The translations under genes were made by a program, and so were the position numbers. The notes under the pieces were generated by a model. That model had not been told where the DNA came from and did not search any database. It was given only the letters and a program-made list of their open reading frames with translations. Of a stretch of 43,845 nucleotides of DNA, positions 36,001 to 43,816 are shown piece after piece. This DNA comes from Saprospiraceae bacterium UBA3362 (GTDB lineage: Bacteria; Bacteroidota; Bacteroidia; Chitinophagales; Saprospiraceae). Within the stretch, counting starts at the first letter, position 1; every line of letters starts with the position of its first letter. The stretch is from NCBI GenBank assembly GCA_002360455.1, contig DEQQ01000057.1, forward strand, positions 1 to 43,845, read 5' to 3'.

Positions 36001-36189
36001 TTGGAACAGCCATTAGTTTTGAAAATCAATTTATTTGATGGGGTAGGCAAAGTTATAAATGAAAAGACTGTGGAGATGAGTTCAGGTGTGCAAAAAATGG
36101 ATTACTCATTGGCACAACTTCCTGCGGGATATTATAGTATGGTCATTTGGTTTGGTAATACTCCAAAAACAATACAATTAGTCAAATAA
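33091..36189 (+). CDS. M4 (thermolysin-family) metalloprotease, T9SS cargo
   Basis: A 1032-residue secreted zinc endopeptidase. Order: signal peptide (1-22), FTP/PepSY-type propeptide (about 50-265), M4 catalytic domain with HEMSH at 441-445 and the third zinc ligand E465 in GAINESFADIFG (20 residues on, normal spacing), and the VHINSGICNFAYY catalytic His region. A glycine-rich linker near residue 623-630 (GGSGGGGGG) leads to an extra domain of about 290 residues with repeated DNGAEIYFVDDNNDLYGL-like blades, suggesting a TolB/PD40-type beta-propeller. A T9SS sorting domain ends the protein. The propeller after the linker is the unusual part compared with plain thermolysins. Confidence 0.9.
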   Translation: MGFRNLVLFFFIWALCLNTLAAQSKKIISFPQEKRAFNFSPLKSKIAEKSGLNWTIAPEFNTAPLSKQDLENTVQQLKPLEWNKNGQLVRFEANAPISLRSNNQFNWEDYIMNKVSKEENELLSFKIFEHSGQGTQVEHIKMRQYFDQYPVYGQEMFLHYYKKENNVLAHGQIEKLEIEPISPKITVEQALSSAKLALKQNYGQDIEPSQLSFSKNGLKFSAIEYWKTTSGEWHLVYVLKIQTDPLHVYQVLVDATNSTVLQSQNVLCKAHSHGHESHPEKILGDESASGRDLLGVTRNFRTWKEGSLYYMMDGSRVMFNLGRSVIPDDPVGAIMTIDALNTSPSNTNFRYDYVKSSNNSWSSPTAVSAHYNGSRAYEYFLNVFNRNSINGNGGTIYSVINVADENGRSMDNAFWNGEAMFYGNGSQAFSPLAKGLDVAGHEMSHGVIQGTANLEYKGESGAINESFADIFGAMIDRDDWKMGEDVVNRSVFPSGALRDLSNPHNGGNRLGDNGWQPAHVNEQYRGTEDEGGVHINSGICNFAYYKFIQELVKLRSEEEAKKIGEQVYYLALTKYLTRSSQFKQLRTAVEDAIKEKYSAVADVLPAAQKAFDAVGILGTGGSGGGGGGVTTKELSPNPGKEFVLCTDNNQDGVYIVDLSGGNATQINQRSVISKPSVTDNGAEIYFVDDNNDLYGLFLNQNTGRYDELLLDENNRSSYRNAVISKDGRLLAVLLNSEENFIHIYNFDIGEWKSYKLFNPTYTQGVNTGDVKYADFMDFDLSSQSIMYDAFSEIKQTSGSVYNYWDIGFLNVYNSSTKQFGTGKIDKLFSDLPENTSIGNAIFSKNSPNIIAFDYIEEGFSSTTNALLGANIETNDVAEIVANRTQLAYPSYNIKDNKVLFDDGANISQIGITSSKISRTGSLGGLINGAKWGTFFGNGKRSLINTKNIPLVRDIKFGPNPVVDHLFIELELEQPLVLKINLFDGVGKVINEKTVEMSSGVQKMDYSLAQLPAGYYSMVIWFGNTPKTIQLVK

Positions 36190-36199
36190 GGAAGCAGTT

Positions 36200-37198
36200 T
36201 TGAACTATAGGAAAATCTTGATCATAAGATTTAGTTCTATTGGTGACATCATTGTGACCAGTCCTGTTGTTCGCTGCGTTAAACAACAGACTAAAGCTGA
36301 GCTTCATGTCTTGACCAAAGCGCAGTTTGCAGCTTTGTACAGAGGAAATCCATTTATTGATAGGATTTTCGAATTGCCAAAATCCAAAAAGTCAGAGAGC
36401 GAGATCATTGATCAATTGAAGCTTGAAGATTACGATTTAATTATTGATTTGCACAAGAGTTTGAGAAGTATTTATTTTGTTTGGAAACTCAATAAGCCTT
36501 CCATTAACTACAACAAAATCAATATTGAAAAATGGATTCATACCAAAGTTTCAAATCGATTTTCATTGCCCCAAAAGCATTTAGTCGATAGGTATTTTGA
36601 TTCATTGTCTAAAATTGGGATTGTCAATGATGGAAAAGGACTAGACTATTTTATCTCGCCAACTTTTTCTCCAGAGCTTGATCTTGTTCAAATAACGAAG
36701 TCAAAGTACATTATTGGAGTATTGGGCTCGGCACATAATACTAAAATGATTCCTGCAGAGAAGTGGAGAAATTTATTTTCTAAGCATGGGCATAAGTTTG
36801 TGTTGTTAGGAGGAGAGAAAGAACGAGAGATGGGGGAGCAACTGGAAAAAGAATTTTCAAATGTTCAATCCTTTGCAGGAAAAACAACTATAGACGGGTC
36901 TGCTTTTTTGATCCTTTATTCGCAATTGGTCATTTCAGGAGATACAGGAATGATGCATTTGGCTGCAGCTTTAAAGAAGCCTATACTAAGTGTATGGGGA
37001 AATACTTCGCCCTCATTGGGGATGTATCCTTACTACGGCAAATTTGAGATTCAAGAATGGAGGCGTGAAGTAAAAGATTTACAGTGCAGACCTTGTTCAA
37101 AATTAGGGTTTGAAGCTTGCCCCAAAAAACATTTCAAATGTATGAATGATCAACTAATTTGGCAGGAAGATGTTGAGCAATTTTTTATCACAAGCTAA
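36200..37198 (+). CDS. Glycosyltransferase family 9 (heptosyltransferase-like)
   Basis: A 332-residue GT9 enzyme, the family that adds heptose or related sugars to lipopolysaccharide core. The N-terminus ILIIRFSSIGDIIVTSPVVR is the family hallmark. Also seen are the DYDLIIDLHKSLRS segment, and SGDTGMMHLAAALKKPILSVWGNTSP, the nucleotide-sugar binding region. The start is a TTG at 36200 preceded by AAGGAAG, an unusual Shine-Dalgarno-like sequence for this genome. It lies 10 nt after the M4 protease and 12 nt before the M48 gene, so probably one operon. Confidence 0.88.
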   Translation: MNYRKILIIRFSSIGDIIVTSPVVRCVKQQTKAELHVLTKAQFAALYRGNPFIDRIFELPKSKKSESEIIDQLKLEDYDLIIDLHKSLRSIYFVWKLNKPSINYNKINIEKWIHTKVSNRFSLPQKHLVDRYFDSLSKIGIVNDGKGLDYFISPTFSPELDLVQITKSKYIIGVLGSAHNTKMIPAEKWRNLFSKHGHKFVLLGGEKEREMGEQLEKEFSNVQSFAGKTTIDGSAFLILYSQLVISGDTGMMHLAAALKKPILSVWGNTSPSLGMYPYYGKFEIQEWRREVKDLQCRPCSKLGFEACPKKHFKCMNDQLIWQEDVEQFFITS

Positions 37199-37210
37199 AA
37201 TTAAACGGTA

Positions 37211-38275
37211 ATGTATAGCGCTATTTTTTATCAAGGTCATAAACCCAAGGGTCAGGAAATCGAAATAAGTATAAGCAGTTTTGGTATAAAATTGTTTCGT
37301 GATGGAAATGCAGTAGAAAATTGGAATTTTGACGAACTAAAACTAGATCCAAACAATGAGGACGGTCATTGGATTATCTCCAAAAAGGAAGTGGGAGCTT
37401 CAAGTTATTTGGAAATTAAGGATCAGCAATGCATTGATCAAATCAAAGCCTATTTGCCATCACAACTTAAAAGAAAATCAACTCCTTCAAAGTGGAGCAC
37501 AGCCAGTTTGTTGTTAGTATTTACAGGAGTATTAATTGCAGTCGTGGGGCTACTGTATTTTGTTTTTTTACCTAAAATTAGCTATGCTGCGGTTGCCTTA
37601 ATTCCTAAAGAAGCAGAAACGACTATAGGAGAATCGGGATTAAAATCAATGTTGCCTTCCCATGATGAGGATACTTTGAAGTCAAGATTATTACAAGAAT
37701 TTTTTAGTAAATTAAAAATCAATTCGGAATATAAAATTCAAATGCATTGTCATAAAGATCAAGTTGTGAATGCATTTGCACTTCCCGGCGGGCCTATTGT
37801 GGTTTACGATGGGATCATACAAAAAATGACTCATTATAGTCAGCTTGTTGCTTTACTTGGGCATGAATACACACATATTGAGAAGAGACATTCACTCAAA
37901 AGCATTGCGCAGTCTTTGGCATCCTACGGTTTGGTTTCTTTGCTTGTTGGAGATGTGAGTGCGGTTGTTGCGGTCATTGCAGAAAATGTAAATTCTATTC
38001 AGAATTTATCTTATTCAAGAGATTTCGAAACAGAGTCGGATGTGAATGCATTGGAAATTTTAAAAAATAATAAAGTAGATCCTAAAGGCATGTTGAATTT
38101 ATTTGCAATTCTGGAAGCAGAGCATGAGGGAGCTCAAATTCCAAAATTTATGAGTACACATCCTATGACAGAAGATAGAATGAGTCTTATCCAATCAAAA
38201 ATGAAGAAAATGGAAATTGAATTTGAAGAAAATCCAGAATTGGAATCCCTTTTTTGTCAATTGATTGGAGAATAA
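37211..38275 (+). CDS. M48-family membrane metallopeptidase
   Basis: A 354-residue protein with an N-terminal domain of about 90 residues (YQGHKPKGQEIEISISSFG, seen in bacterial M48 proteins), a transmembrane helix near 97-118, and an M48 peptidase domain with HEYTH at 218-222. The third zinc ligand is expected in SRDFETESDVNAL, and FMSTHPMTEDRM is the usual C-terminal family block. Another hallmark is VNAFALPGGPIVVYDGII. It probably degrades periplasmic or membrane proteins. It is the last gene of the run that starts at 32662. Confidence 0.88.
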   Translation: MYSAIFYQGHKPKGQEIEISISSFGIKLFRDGNAVENWNFDELKLDPNNEDGHWIISKKEVGASSYLEIKDQQCIDQIKAYLPSQLKRKSTPSKWSTASLLLVFTGVLIAVVGLLYFVFLPKISYAAVALIPKEAETTIGESGLKSMLPSHDEDTLKSRLLQEFFSKLKINSEYKIQMHCHKDQVVNAFALPGGPIVVYDGIIQKMTHYSQLVALLGHEYTHIEKRHSLKSIAQSLASYGLVSLLVGDVSAVVAVIAENVNSIQNLSYSRDFETESDVNALEILKNNKVDPKGMLNLFAILEAEHEGAQIPKFMSTHPMTEDRMSLIQSKMKKMEIEFEENPELESLFCQLIGE

Positions 38276-38288
38276 TTTAGATCAAAAT

Positions 38289-38314
38289 ATAAGAAAAGGG
38301 CAAAATTTTCTTAT
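38289..38314. terminator. Possible weak bidirectional terminator
   Basis: A 9-bp AT-rich stem (ATAAGAAAA at 38289-38297, TTTTCTTAT at 38306-38314, 8-nt loop) between the convergent M48 and porT genes, overlapping the porT stop codon. No strong T-run follows. Confidence 0.4.
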
Positions 38315-39024
38315 CCCTCAAAATGAAATGAAAAAGTGATAACTTTTGAAAATAGTTTTTCAATAATTGTAGATTCCGGAACCTTTTTATCATAAATTAA
38401 CAGGTTGCCAATACCATGGGAGAACTTAAGCTCGGGAGAAAAAATAAAATAGGGTAAATAGAATTGCATCCCCATTCCAACTTCAACTTGAAAGTCATGC
38501 GGAGAGATTCGAACAATCTCAAATCGATTTTTATCCGAACGGCTGTTGGAGGCAAAATCATAAGCATACTTCACACCTGTAATTAAAAAGAATCGCTTAT
38601 CTCTGTAGGGAGCAGAAGTGAATCGAATTAAAAGTGGGATTTCACCAAATACAGATTCTATCAGTTTAGATTGTACTACACTACTGTTGGTTGCTGTATA
38701 ATTTAATCTTCTATACGATAAGGAAACAGAAGGCAAAACTCTAAAATCAAAAAATTCACCAATTTTAAAATTGTTGACCATGCTGAGAGTAAGGCCGGAA
38801 CTTGCCTGTCCTTCATTGAAGCGGAAGGAAGAGTTTCCAATCAAGCGTTTGCTGTGTTCAATTTTGAAACCGCTGTAATTGTAGGCTAAGGTCAATCCGA
38901 AATATTGATTTTTCTTTTTGAATCCATCAAAATTATAATTGTATGTCCTTGATTGAGACCAAGAATAAAATGAAACTAAATTCAATATAAAAATTAAGAC
39001 TTGTATCCTATATAAAGGCAGCAT
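38311..39024 (-). CDS. porT: T9SS outer-membrane protein PorT
   Basis: A 237-residue beta-barrel-type outer-membrane protein with a signal peptide (residues 1-24, ending FYSWSQ). The body alternates polar and hydrophobic residues in strand pattern (YFGLTLAYNYSGFKIEHS, FDFRVLPSVSLSYRRLNY, VKYAYDFASNSRSDKNRF) and ends in an aromatic strand (VITFSFHFEG). Length, barrel pattern and the position right behind menG/ubiE fit PorT, an assembly factor of the type IX secretion system. It overlaps the end of menG by 31 nt on the same strand, so the two are translationally coupled. Identification rests partly on gene order; a generic PorT-family barrel is the alternative. Confidence 0.72.
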   Translation of the reverse strand: MLPLYRIQVLIFILNLVSFYSWSQSRTYNYNFDGFKKKNQYFGLTLAYNYSGFKIEHSKRLIGNSSFRFNEGQASSGLTLSMVNNFKIGEFFDFRVLPSVSLSYRRLNYTATNSSVVQSKLIESVFGEIPLLIRFTSAPYRDKRFFLITGVKYAYDFASNSRSDKNRFEIVRISPHDFQVEVGMGMQFYLPYFIFSPELKFSHGIGNLLIYDKKVPESTIIEKLFSKVITFSFHFEG

Positions 39025-39728
39025 ACTCCAAAACTTAAGCTCTCAAACGAGCAATTTGCAAAACCATTTTTTTGTAAAACTTGTGTAAAACGTTCATAAT
39101 CCGGAAACTGTTGTACGGATTCGAATAAATATTGATAGGCTCGGGGGTCCTTAGAATATAATTTCCCAATGACCGGAAGAATATTTTTAAAATAAAAATG
39201 ATAAATCTGTTTAATCGGGCTTTTTCTTGGCATTGTAAATTCAAGGATAATAATTTTCTCCCCTTTCTTCAATACACGATGCATTTCTTTCAAGCCCTGG
39301 TCCAGGTTTTCGAAGTTTCTCACCCCAAAAGCAACCATCACACAATCCAGGCTATTTTCAGGAAATTCAAGCTTACATGAATCCATATTTTTTAAGCTGA
39401 TTTGCTTCTCTAATTGGAGCTTTTGAATTCTGTTTGCAGCAAAATCCAGCATTTTTTGCGAGATATCGACTCCTATGAAATTCAATTTGAAAAAGCGTTT
39501 GGCTGCTTTGATGCTCAAAACTCCCGTTCCGGTGGCAACATCCAAAACTTTTGAGTTATCTTCCAAATGTGACAATTGCTCTATAGCTTTCTTGCGCCAG
39601 TAATTGTCAATCCCTCCGGACAGCAGGGTATTCAAAAAATCATATTTGAATGCTATGGAATCAAACATTGATTCTACCTGAGTTCTCTTGCTTGAATCTT
39701 GGTCTTGATATGGTTTGACGGTAGACAA
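38994..39728 (-). CDS. menG: Demethylmenaquinone methyltransferase (UbiE/MenG)
   Basis: A 244-residue class I methyltransferase carrying out the last step of menaquinone synthesis. Motifs: KRTQVESMFDSIAFKYDFLN at the N-terminus, SAM motif I VLDVATGTGVLSIKAA, VDISQKMLDFA, and the family signature VMVAFGVRNFENLDQGLKEMHRVLKKG. The start is set at the TTG at 39728 (MSTVKPYQDQD), because the -7 element TATCTTTG at 39748-39755 would place the transcription start downstream of the TTG at 39770, and the aligned N-terminus of the family begins here. It is followed by porT with a 31-nt overlap and is divergent from gyrA. Confidence 0.9.
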   Translation of the reverse strand: MSTVKPYQDQDSSKRTQVESMFDSIAFKYDFLNTLLSGGIDNYWRKKAIEQLSHLEDNSKVLDVATGTGVLSIKAAKRFFKLNFIGVDISQKMLDFAANRIQKLQLEKQISLKNMDSCKLEFPENSLDCVMVAFGVRNFENLDQGLKEMHRVLKKGEKIIILEFTMPRKSPIKQIYHFYFKNILPVIGKLYSKDPRAYQYLFESVQQFPDYERFTQVLQKNGFANCSFESLSFGVCCLYIGYKS

Positions 39729-39747
39729 TTTTATCCTGTTTTGCGCA

Positions 39748-39755
39748 CAAAGATA
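39748..39755 (-). promoter_or_regulatory. -7 promoter element for menG-porT (TATCTTTG)
   Basis: Exact TAnnTTTG on the minus strand, 19 nt upstream of the proposed TTG start at 39728. It decides that start over the longer frame. Confidence 0.6.
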
Positions 39756-39858
39756 GCTTGGGGAGCGCAATAATTTTTGGCTATTGTTTCAAATTAAATT
39801 ATTATTTGTAATAAATAGATAATCAAGCAACTATTTGCATTTTATTTTGATTTTAGGC

Positions 39859-39889
39859 ATTGTTTTTCGCTTTATATTTCGTATTTTTG
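39859..39889 (+). promoter_or_regulatory. gyrA promoter (ATTG, 19 nt, TATTTTTG)
   Basis: The best full promoter in the window: a 3-of-4 -33 box ATTG (39859-39862), 19-nt spacer and a perfect -7 element TATTTTTG (39882-39889). It lies 25 nt upstream of the gyrA ATG. Confidence 0.65.
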
Positions 39890-39914
39890 CACGTTAGAAT
39901 AAACCACAAGCATC

Positions 39915-42437
39915 ATGTCCTCTGAGGATCGTATTATCCCCGTTCAAATCGAAGACCAACTTAAAAGTTCCTATATTGATTATTCAATGTCAGTCATTGT
40001 GGCAAGAGCATTGCCGGATGTACGAGACGGGCTCAAGCCCGTGCACAGAAGGGTAATGTATGGGATGAGCGAGTTGGGATTAGCTTACAATAAGCCTTAT
40101 AAAAAATCTGCCCGTATCGTTGGAGAGGTATTGGGAAAATATCATCCTCATGGAGACGATTCCGTTTATGACGCCATGGTCAGAATGGCACAAGATTGGT
40201 CTATGCGTTACAAACTCGTAGACGGTCAAGGAAACTTTGGTTCTATGGATGGTGACAGCCCTGCGGCAATGCGTTATACAGAGGTAAGACTGTCAAGGAT
40301 ATCCGATGAGCTTTTGGATGATATTGATAAAGATACAGTTGATTTTCGATTCAATTTTGATGATTCACTCGAAGAACCTACTGTTCTTCCCTCCAGGATT
40401 CCCAATCTTCTTATCAATGGTTCTACCGGGATTGCTGTAGGAATGGCAACCAATATGCTTCCCCATAATCTGAAAGAAGTTTGTGCCGGCGTCATTGCCA
40501 CGATCAATAATCCTGAGATAAGCTTGGATGAATTGATGACCCATATCCCCGCTCCGGACATGCCTACAGGGGGTATCATTTACGGTACATCAGGAATCAA
40601 AGAAGCTTATGAATCGGGACGAGGCAGATGCATCGTGAGAGCAAGAGCTGAGATAACAGTAGAACACGGCAGAGAGGTGATTATTGTATCGGAGATTCCT
40701 TTTCAGGTAAACAAAGCTCATCTGATTGAAAAAATTGCAGAGCTAGTTAATGATGATAAAATTCAAGGGATTTCTGACGTACGAGATGAATCAGATCGAA
40801 ACGGAATTCGCGTAGTCGTTGAGCTAAAGAAAGATGCCATTTCTTCAGTAGTGCTTTCAAGCTTATTTAAATACACAGCTTTGCAAAGTTCCTACGGGAT
40901 CAATAATATTGCTCTCGTTAGAGGGAGACCTATGCTGTTAGGCCTTAAAGATCTGATACGAGAATTTATACAGTTCAGATTGGATGTTATTGTTAGGAAA
41001 ACAAACTATCTGCTCAAACAAGCTAAAGATAAGGCTCATATACTTGAAGGATTGCTTAAAGCTTTGGATCATTTGGATGAAATTATTGCTCTCATCCGCG
41101 CTTCTAAAACAGTAGAAGATGCCAAAGAGGGCTTGATGTCCAAATTTGAATTTAGTGAAATCCAAGCTAAAGCTATTCTTGACATGCGCCTCCAAAAACT
41201 TACAGGGCTTGAGCGCGAAAAATTAAAAGAAGAATATGAGGCATTGCTTAAGGAGATAGCAGATCTGGAAGATATTTTGGCCAATGAGGGTCGACGTAAA
41301 ACTATAATAATCAATGAGCTTACCGAGATATCAGAAAGATTTGGAGATGATAGGAGAACTGAGATAACCCATGTTGAGGGGGATATTAATATCGAAGATA
41401 TGATTGCCAATGATGAAGTAGTTGTAACTATATCACATACCGGTTATATCAAACGTACTAAGATTAGCGAATATCGGATACAAAGCAGGGGAGGAAGAGG
41501 TTCTACAGGCAGTAAGGCTAGAGATGAAGACTTCATCGAGCACATGTTCATTGCCTCAAATCACAATTATTTGCTTTTGTTTACGGAGTTGGGAAAATGT
41601 TATTGGTTGAGAGTTTATGAAATTCCGGAAGCCAATAAAACTTCTCTGGGGCGAGCTATCCAAAATTTGGTCAACCTTCCAAAGGAGGATAAAGTGAGGG
41701 CTTATATCAATATTGAAAATCTTGAAGACAAAGAATTTTTAAAAGAACATTTTATCATTCTTTGCACAAAGGATGGAACCATCAAAAAATCAAATTTAGA
41801 AGATTTCAGCAGACCTAGAGCCAATGGGATTATTGCCATCAACATTCATGAAGGAGATCAACTCATGGATGCAAAATTGACCAACGGAAACTGCGAAATA
41901 ATTGTTGCAAACAGGAATGGTAGAGCGATCCGTTTTTCGGAATCCAAAGTAAGGCCTATGGGAAGAAATGCTGCAGGAGTTAAAGCCATAACTTTGGACA
42001 GCGATGGGGCAGATCACGTGGTTGGGATGATTTGCATAGATATTAATGATAAGGAGTCTAATGTTCTTGTAGTTTCTGCCAAAGGAAACGGAAAGAGATC
42101 CGATCTGGAAGATTATCGTGTTACCAATCGAGGAGGCAAAGGCGTAAAAACAATTAATGTTACAGATAAAACCGGCCATTTGGTCGCCATAAAAAGTGTG
42201 CAGTCCTCTGACGATTTGATGATTACAACAACCAACGGGGTTATGATCCGAATGTCAGTGGATTCTCTCAGGATTTTAGGCCGTGCCACGCAGGGTGTGA
42301 GATTGATTCGTTTGGATGAAGGCGACGGCATCGGAGATGTTGCGGTGGTAAAAAAGGATGATTCGGAGCCCACTATTGCAGCTTTAGATGAGCCTGTGGA
42401 TCCTCTTGTTCCCGGAGTAGATGATTCTGAAGAATGA
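39915..42437 (+). CDS. gyrA: DNA gyrase subunit A
   Basis: An 840-residue type II topoisomerase A subunit that, with GyrB, introduces negative supercoils. It has SSYIDYSMSVIVARALPDVR, the quinolone-determining region with YHPHGDDSVYD, and the catalytic Tyr121 in AAMRYTEVRLS. The C-terminal beta-pinwheel carries a GyrA box-like SRGGRGSTGSK, pointing to gyrase rather than topoisomerase IV. An acidic tail ends the protein. D82 occupies the place of E. coli S83, the main fluoroquinolone contact residue, whereas D86 (E. coli D87) is conserved. It has its own promoter and a TPR-protein gene downstream. Confidence 0.96.
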   Translation: MSSEDRIIPVQIEDQLKSSYIDYSMSVIVARALPDVRDGLKPVHRRVMYGMSELGLAYNKPYKKSARIVGEVLGKYHPHGDDSVYDAMVRMAQDWSMRYKLVDGQGNFGSMDGDSPAAMRYTEVRLSRISDELLDDIDKDTVDFRFNFDDSLEEPTVLPSRIPNLLINGSTGIAVGMATNMLPHNLKEVCAGVIATINNPEISLDELMTHIPAPDMPTGGIIYGTSGIKEAYESGRGRCIVRARAEITVEHGREVIIVSEIPFQVNKAHLIEKIAELVNDDKIQGISDVRDESDRNGIRVVVELKKDAISSVVLSSLFKYTALQSSYGINNIALVRGRPMLLGLKDLIREFIQFRLDVIVRKTNYLLKQAKDKAHILEGLLKALDHLDEIIALIRASKTVEDAKEGLMSKFEFSEIQAKAILDMRLQKLTGLEREKLKEEYEALLKEIADLEDILANEGRRKTIIINELTEISERFGDDRRTEITHVEGDINIEDMIANDEVVVTISHTGYIKRTKISEYRIQSRGGRGSTGSKARDEDFIEHMFIASNHNYLLLFTELGKCYWLRVYEIPEANKTSLGRAIQNLVNLPKEDKVRAYINIENLEDKEFLKEHFIILCTKDGTIKKSNLEDFSRPRANGIIAINIHEGDQLMDAKLTNGNCEIIVANRNGRAIRFSESKVRPMGRNAAGVKAITLDSDGADHVVGMICIDINDKESNVLVVSAKGNGKRSDLEDYRVTNRGGKGVKTINVTDKTGHLVAIKSVQSSDDLMITTTNGVMIRMSVDSLRILGRATQGVRLIRLDEGDGIGDVAVVKKDDSEPTIAALDEPVDPLVPGVDDSEE

Positions 42438-42517
42438 TTTAACAATACTTTAAGCCAAGGAATTGAATTGTAATGGCATAATTTTAGTTATCTAGAAAAA
42501 CAAATATTCTCTATAAA

Positions 42518-43816
42518 ATGAAAAAAGTTCTTTTATTAGTTTTACTTGCAGCGGTACAGCTTACTTTGGTTGCACAAGAGCCAGAAAAAGATGTAAAAAA
42601 GGCTGATAAACTTTATGGATTATACAATCTTGATCCAAAAAACAATAAGCAAAAAATTTTCGAAGCGAAGGCATTGATTGACGAGGTTTCTAAAAATCCT
42701 GCCGTCCAATCATTGCACAAAACATGGATTACCAAAGGAGGAATCTACAATTCCTTATCAGCCATGCAAAATGACTCGTTAGTGCTTATTAAAAATCATA
42801 AGTTGACAGATCCATCAACAGCAGTTATGGCTTATGAAGCCTTTGTCAAAGCTAAAGAAACAGCTGCAAAAGGATTTGAGACTAAAGATGCCTTAAACGG
42901 AATGCAAGAGTGCGTGGCATATTTACAAAATTTCGGATACAATACCTTTGCGACAAATAAGGACATGGCATTCAAGAATTTTGAGGCAATGATGAATATC
43001 GATAAGGCATTGCAAGCAGGAAATATGAAGAGTGTATTCATTAAATCTGAAGATTATTTGAATCAGGTTTATGTTACTGCCCTGGCCGGATTGAATAGTT
43101 CCAATAAAGAGGCTGCTTTGCCTTATTTAGAAGAATTGAGAGCTAAAGGATATAATGATGAAAATGGGGGCGGGGCGACCGTTTATCAAGGATTGTACGA
43201 GCACTATTTGGCCACTAAAGACACAGCTAAAGCAGAATCAGTGTTGGTAGAAGGAAGAACAAAATATCCTAATGATAATGCCATGCTGTTCATGGAAATC
43301 AATCATTATTTAAATAAAGGCAGATTGTCTGAATTAACCGATAAGTTAAAATTGGCTATTCAAAAAGAACCGAATAATGTTTCTATCTACACTACTTTGG
43401 GTAATGTTTATGAAAATTTGTGTCAAACCGAATGGGAAAAAGGAACATCTGCTAAAGCAGATGAATATGCTTCTGAAGCCGGTAAGTATTACGGCCAGGC
43501 TTTAGAAAAAGATCCCAATAATTTTGTTGCTACATACAGCTTGGGGGCAATGCAATACAATAAAGCGGCACAGGTAGGAAAAGAAGTAAACAAATATGCA
43601 AGCGATTACTCCAAAGAAGGTACTAAAAAGTATAATGAAAAGAAAGCAGAAATGAATTCTTACTTTGATAAAGCCTTGCCATTCTTCGAAAAAGCCATAC
43701 AGATGGATCCTAAAGATAAGAATACAATTATTGCATTGAAAGAAATATACGCTAAAAAAGGGGACTTGAACAAGTCCAATGAAATGAAGGCAAAATTAGA
43801 AACACTGGATAAATAA
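42518..43816 (+). CDS. Exported TPR protein downstream of gyrA
   Basis: A 432-residue protein with a signal peptide (MKKVLLLVLLAAVQLTLVAQ) and a mostly helical body with TPR-like units, clearest near the C-terminus (AIQKEPNNVSIYTTLGNVYE, YYGQALEKDPNNFVATYSLG, FFEKAIQMDPKDKNTIIALK). It is expected in the periplasm as a protein-interaction scaffold. From general knowledge a TPR gene behind gyrA is a recurrent Bacteroidota arrangement; its function is not known to me. The stop is 29 nt before the window end. The 80-nt spacer after gyrA shows no clear terminator. Confidence 0.85.
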   Translation: MKKVLLLVLLAAVQLTLVAQEPEKDVKKADKLYGLYNLDPKNNKQKIFEAKALIDEVSKNPAVQSLHKTWITKGGIYNSLSAMQNDSLVLIKNHKLTDPSTAVMAYEAFVKAKETAAKGFETKDALNGMQECVAYLQNFGYNTFATNKDMAFKNFEAMMNIDKALQAGNMKSVFIKSEDYLNQVYVTALAGLNSSNKEAALPYLEELRAKGYNDENGGGATVYQGLYEHYLATKDTAKAESVLVEGRTKYPNDNAMLFMEINHYLNKGRLSELTDKLKLAIQKEPNNVSIYTTLGNVYENLCQTEWEKGTSAKADEYASEAGKYYGQALEKDPNNFVATYSLGAMQYNKAAQVGKEVNKYASDYSKEGTKKYNEKKAEMNSYFDKALPFFEKAIQMDPKDKNTIIALKEIYAKKGDLNKSNEMKAKLETLDK

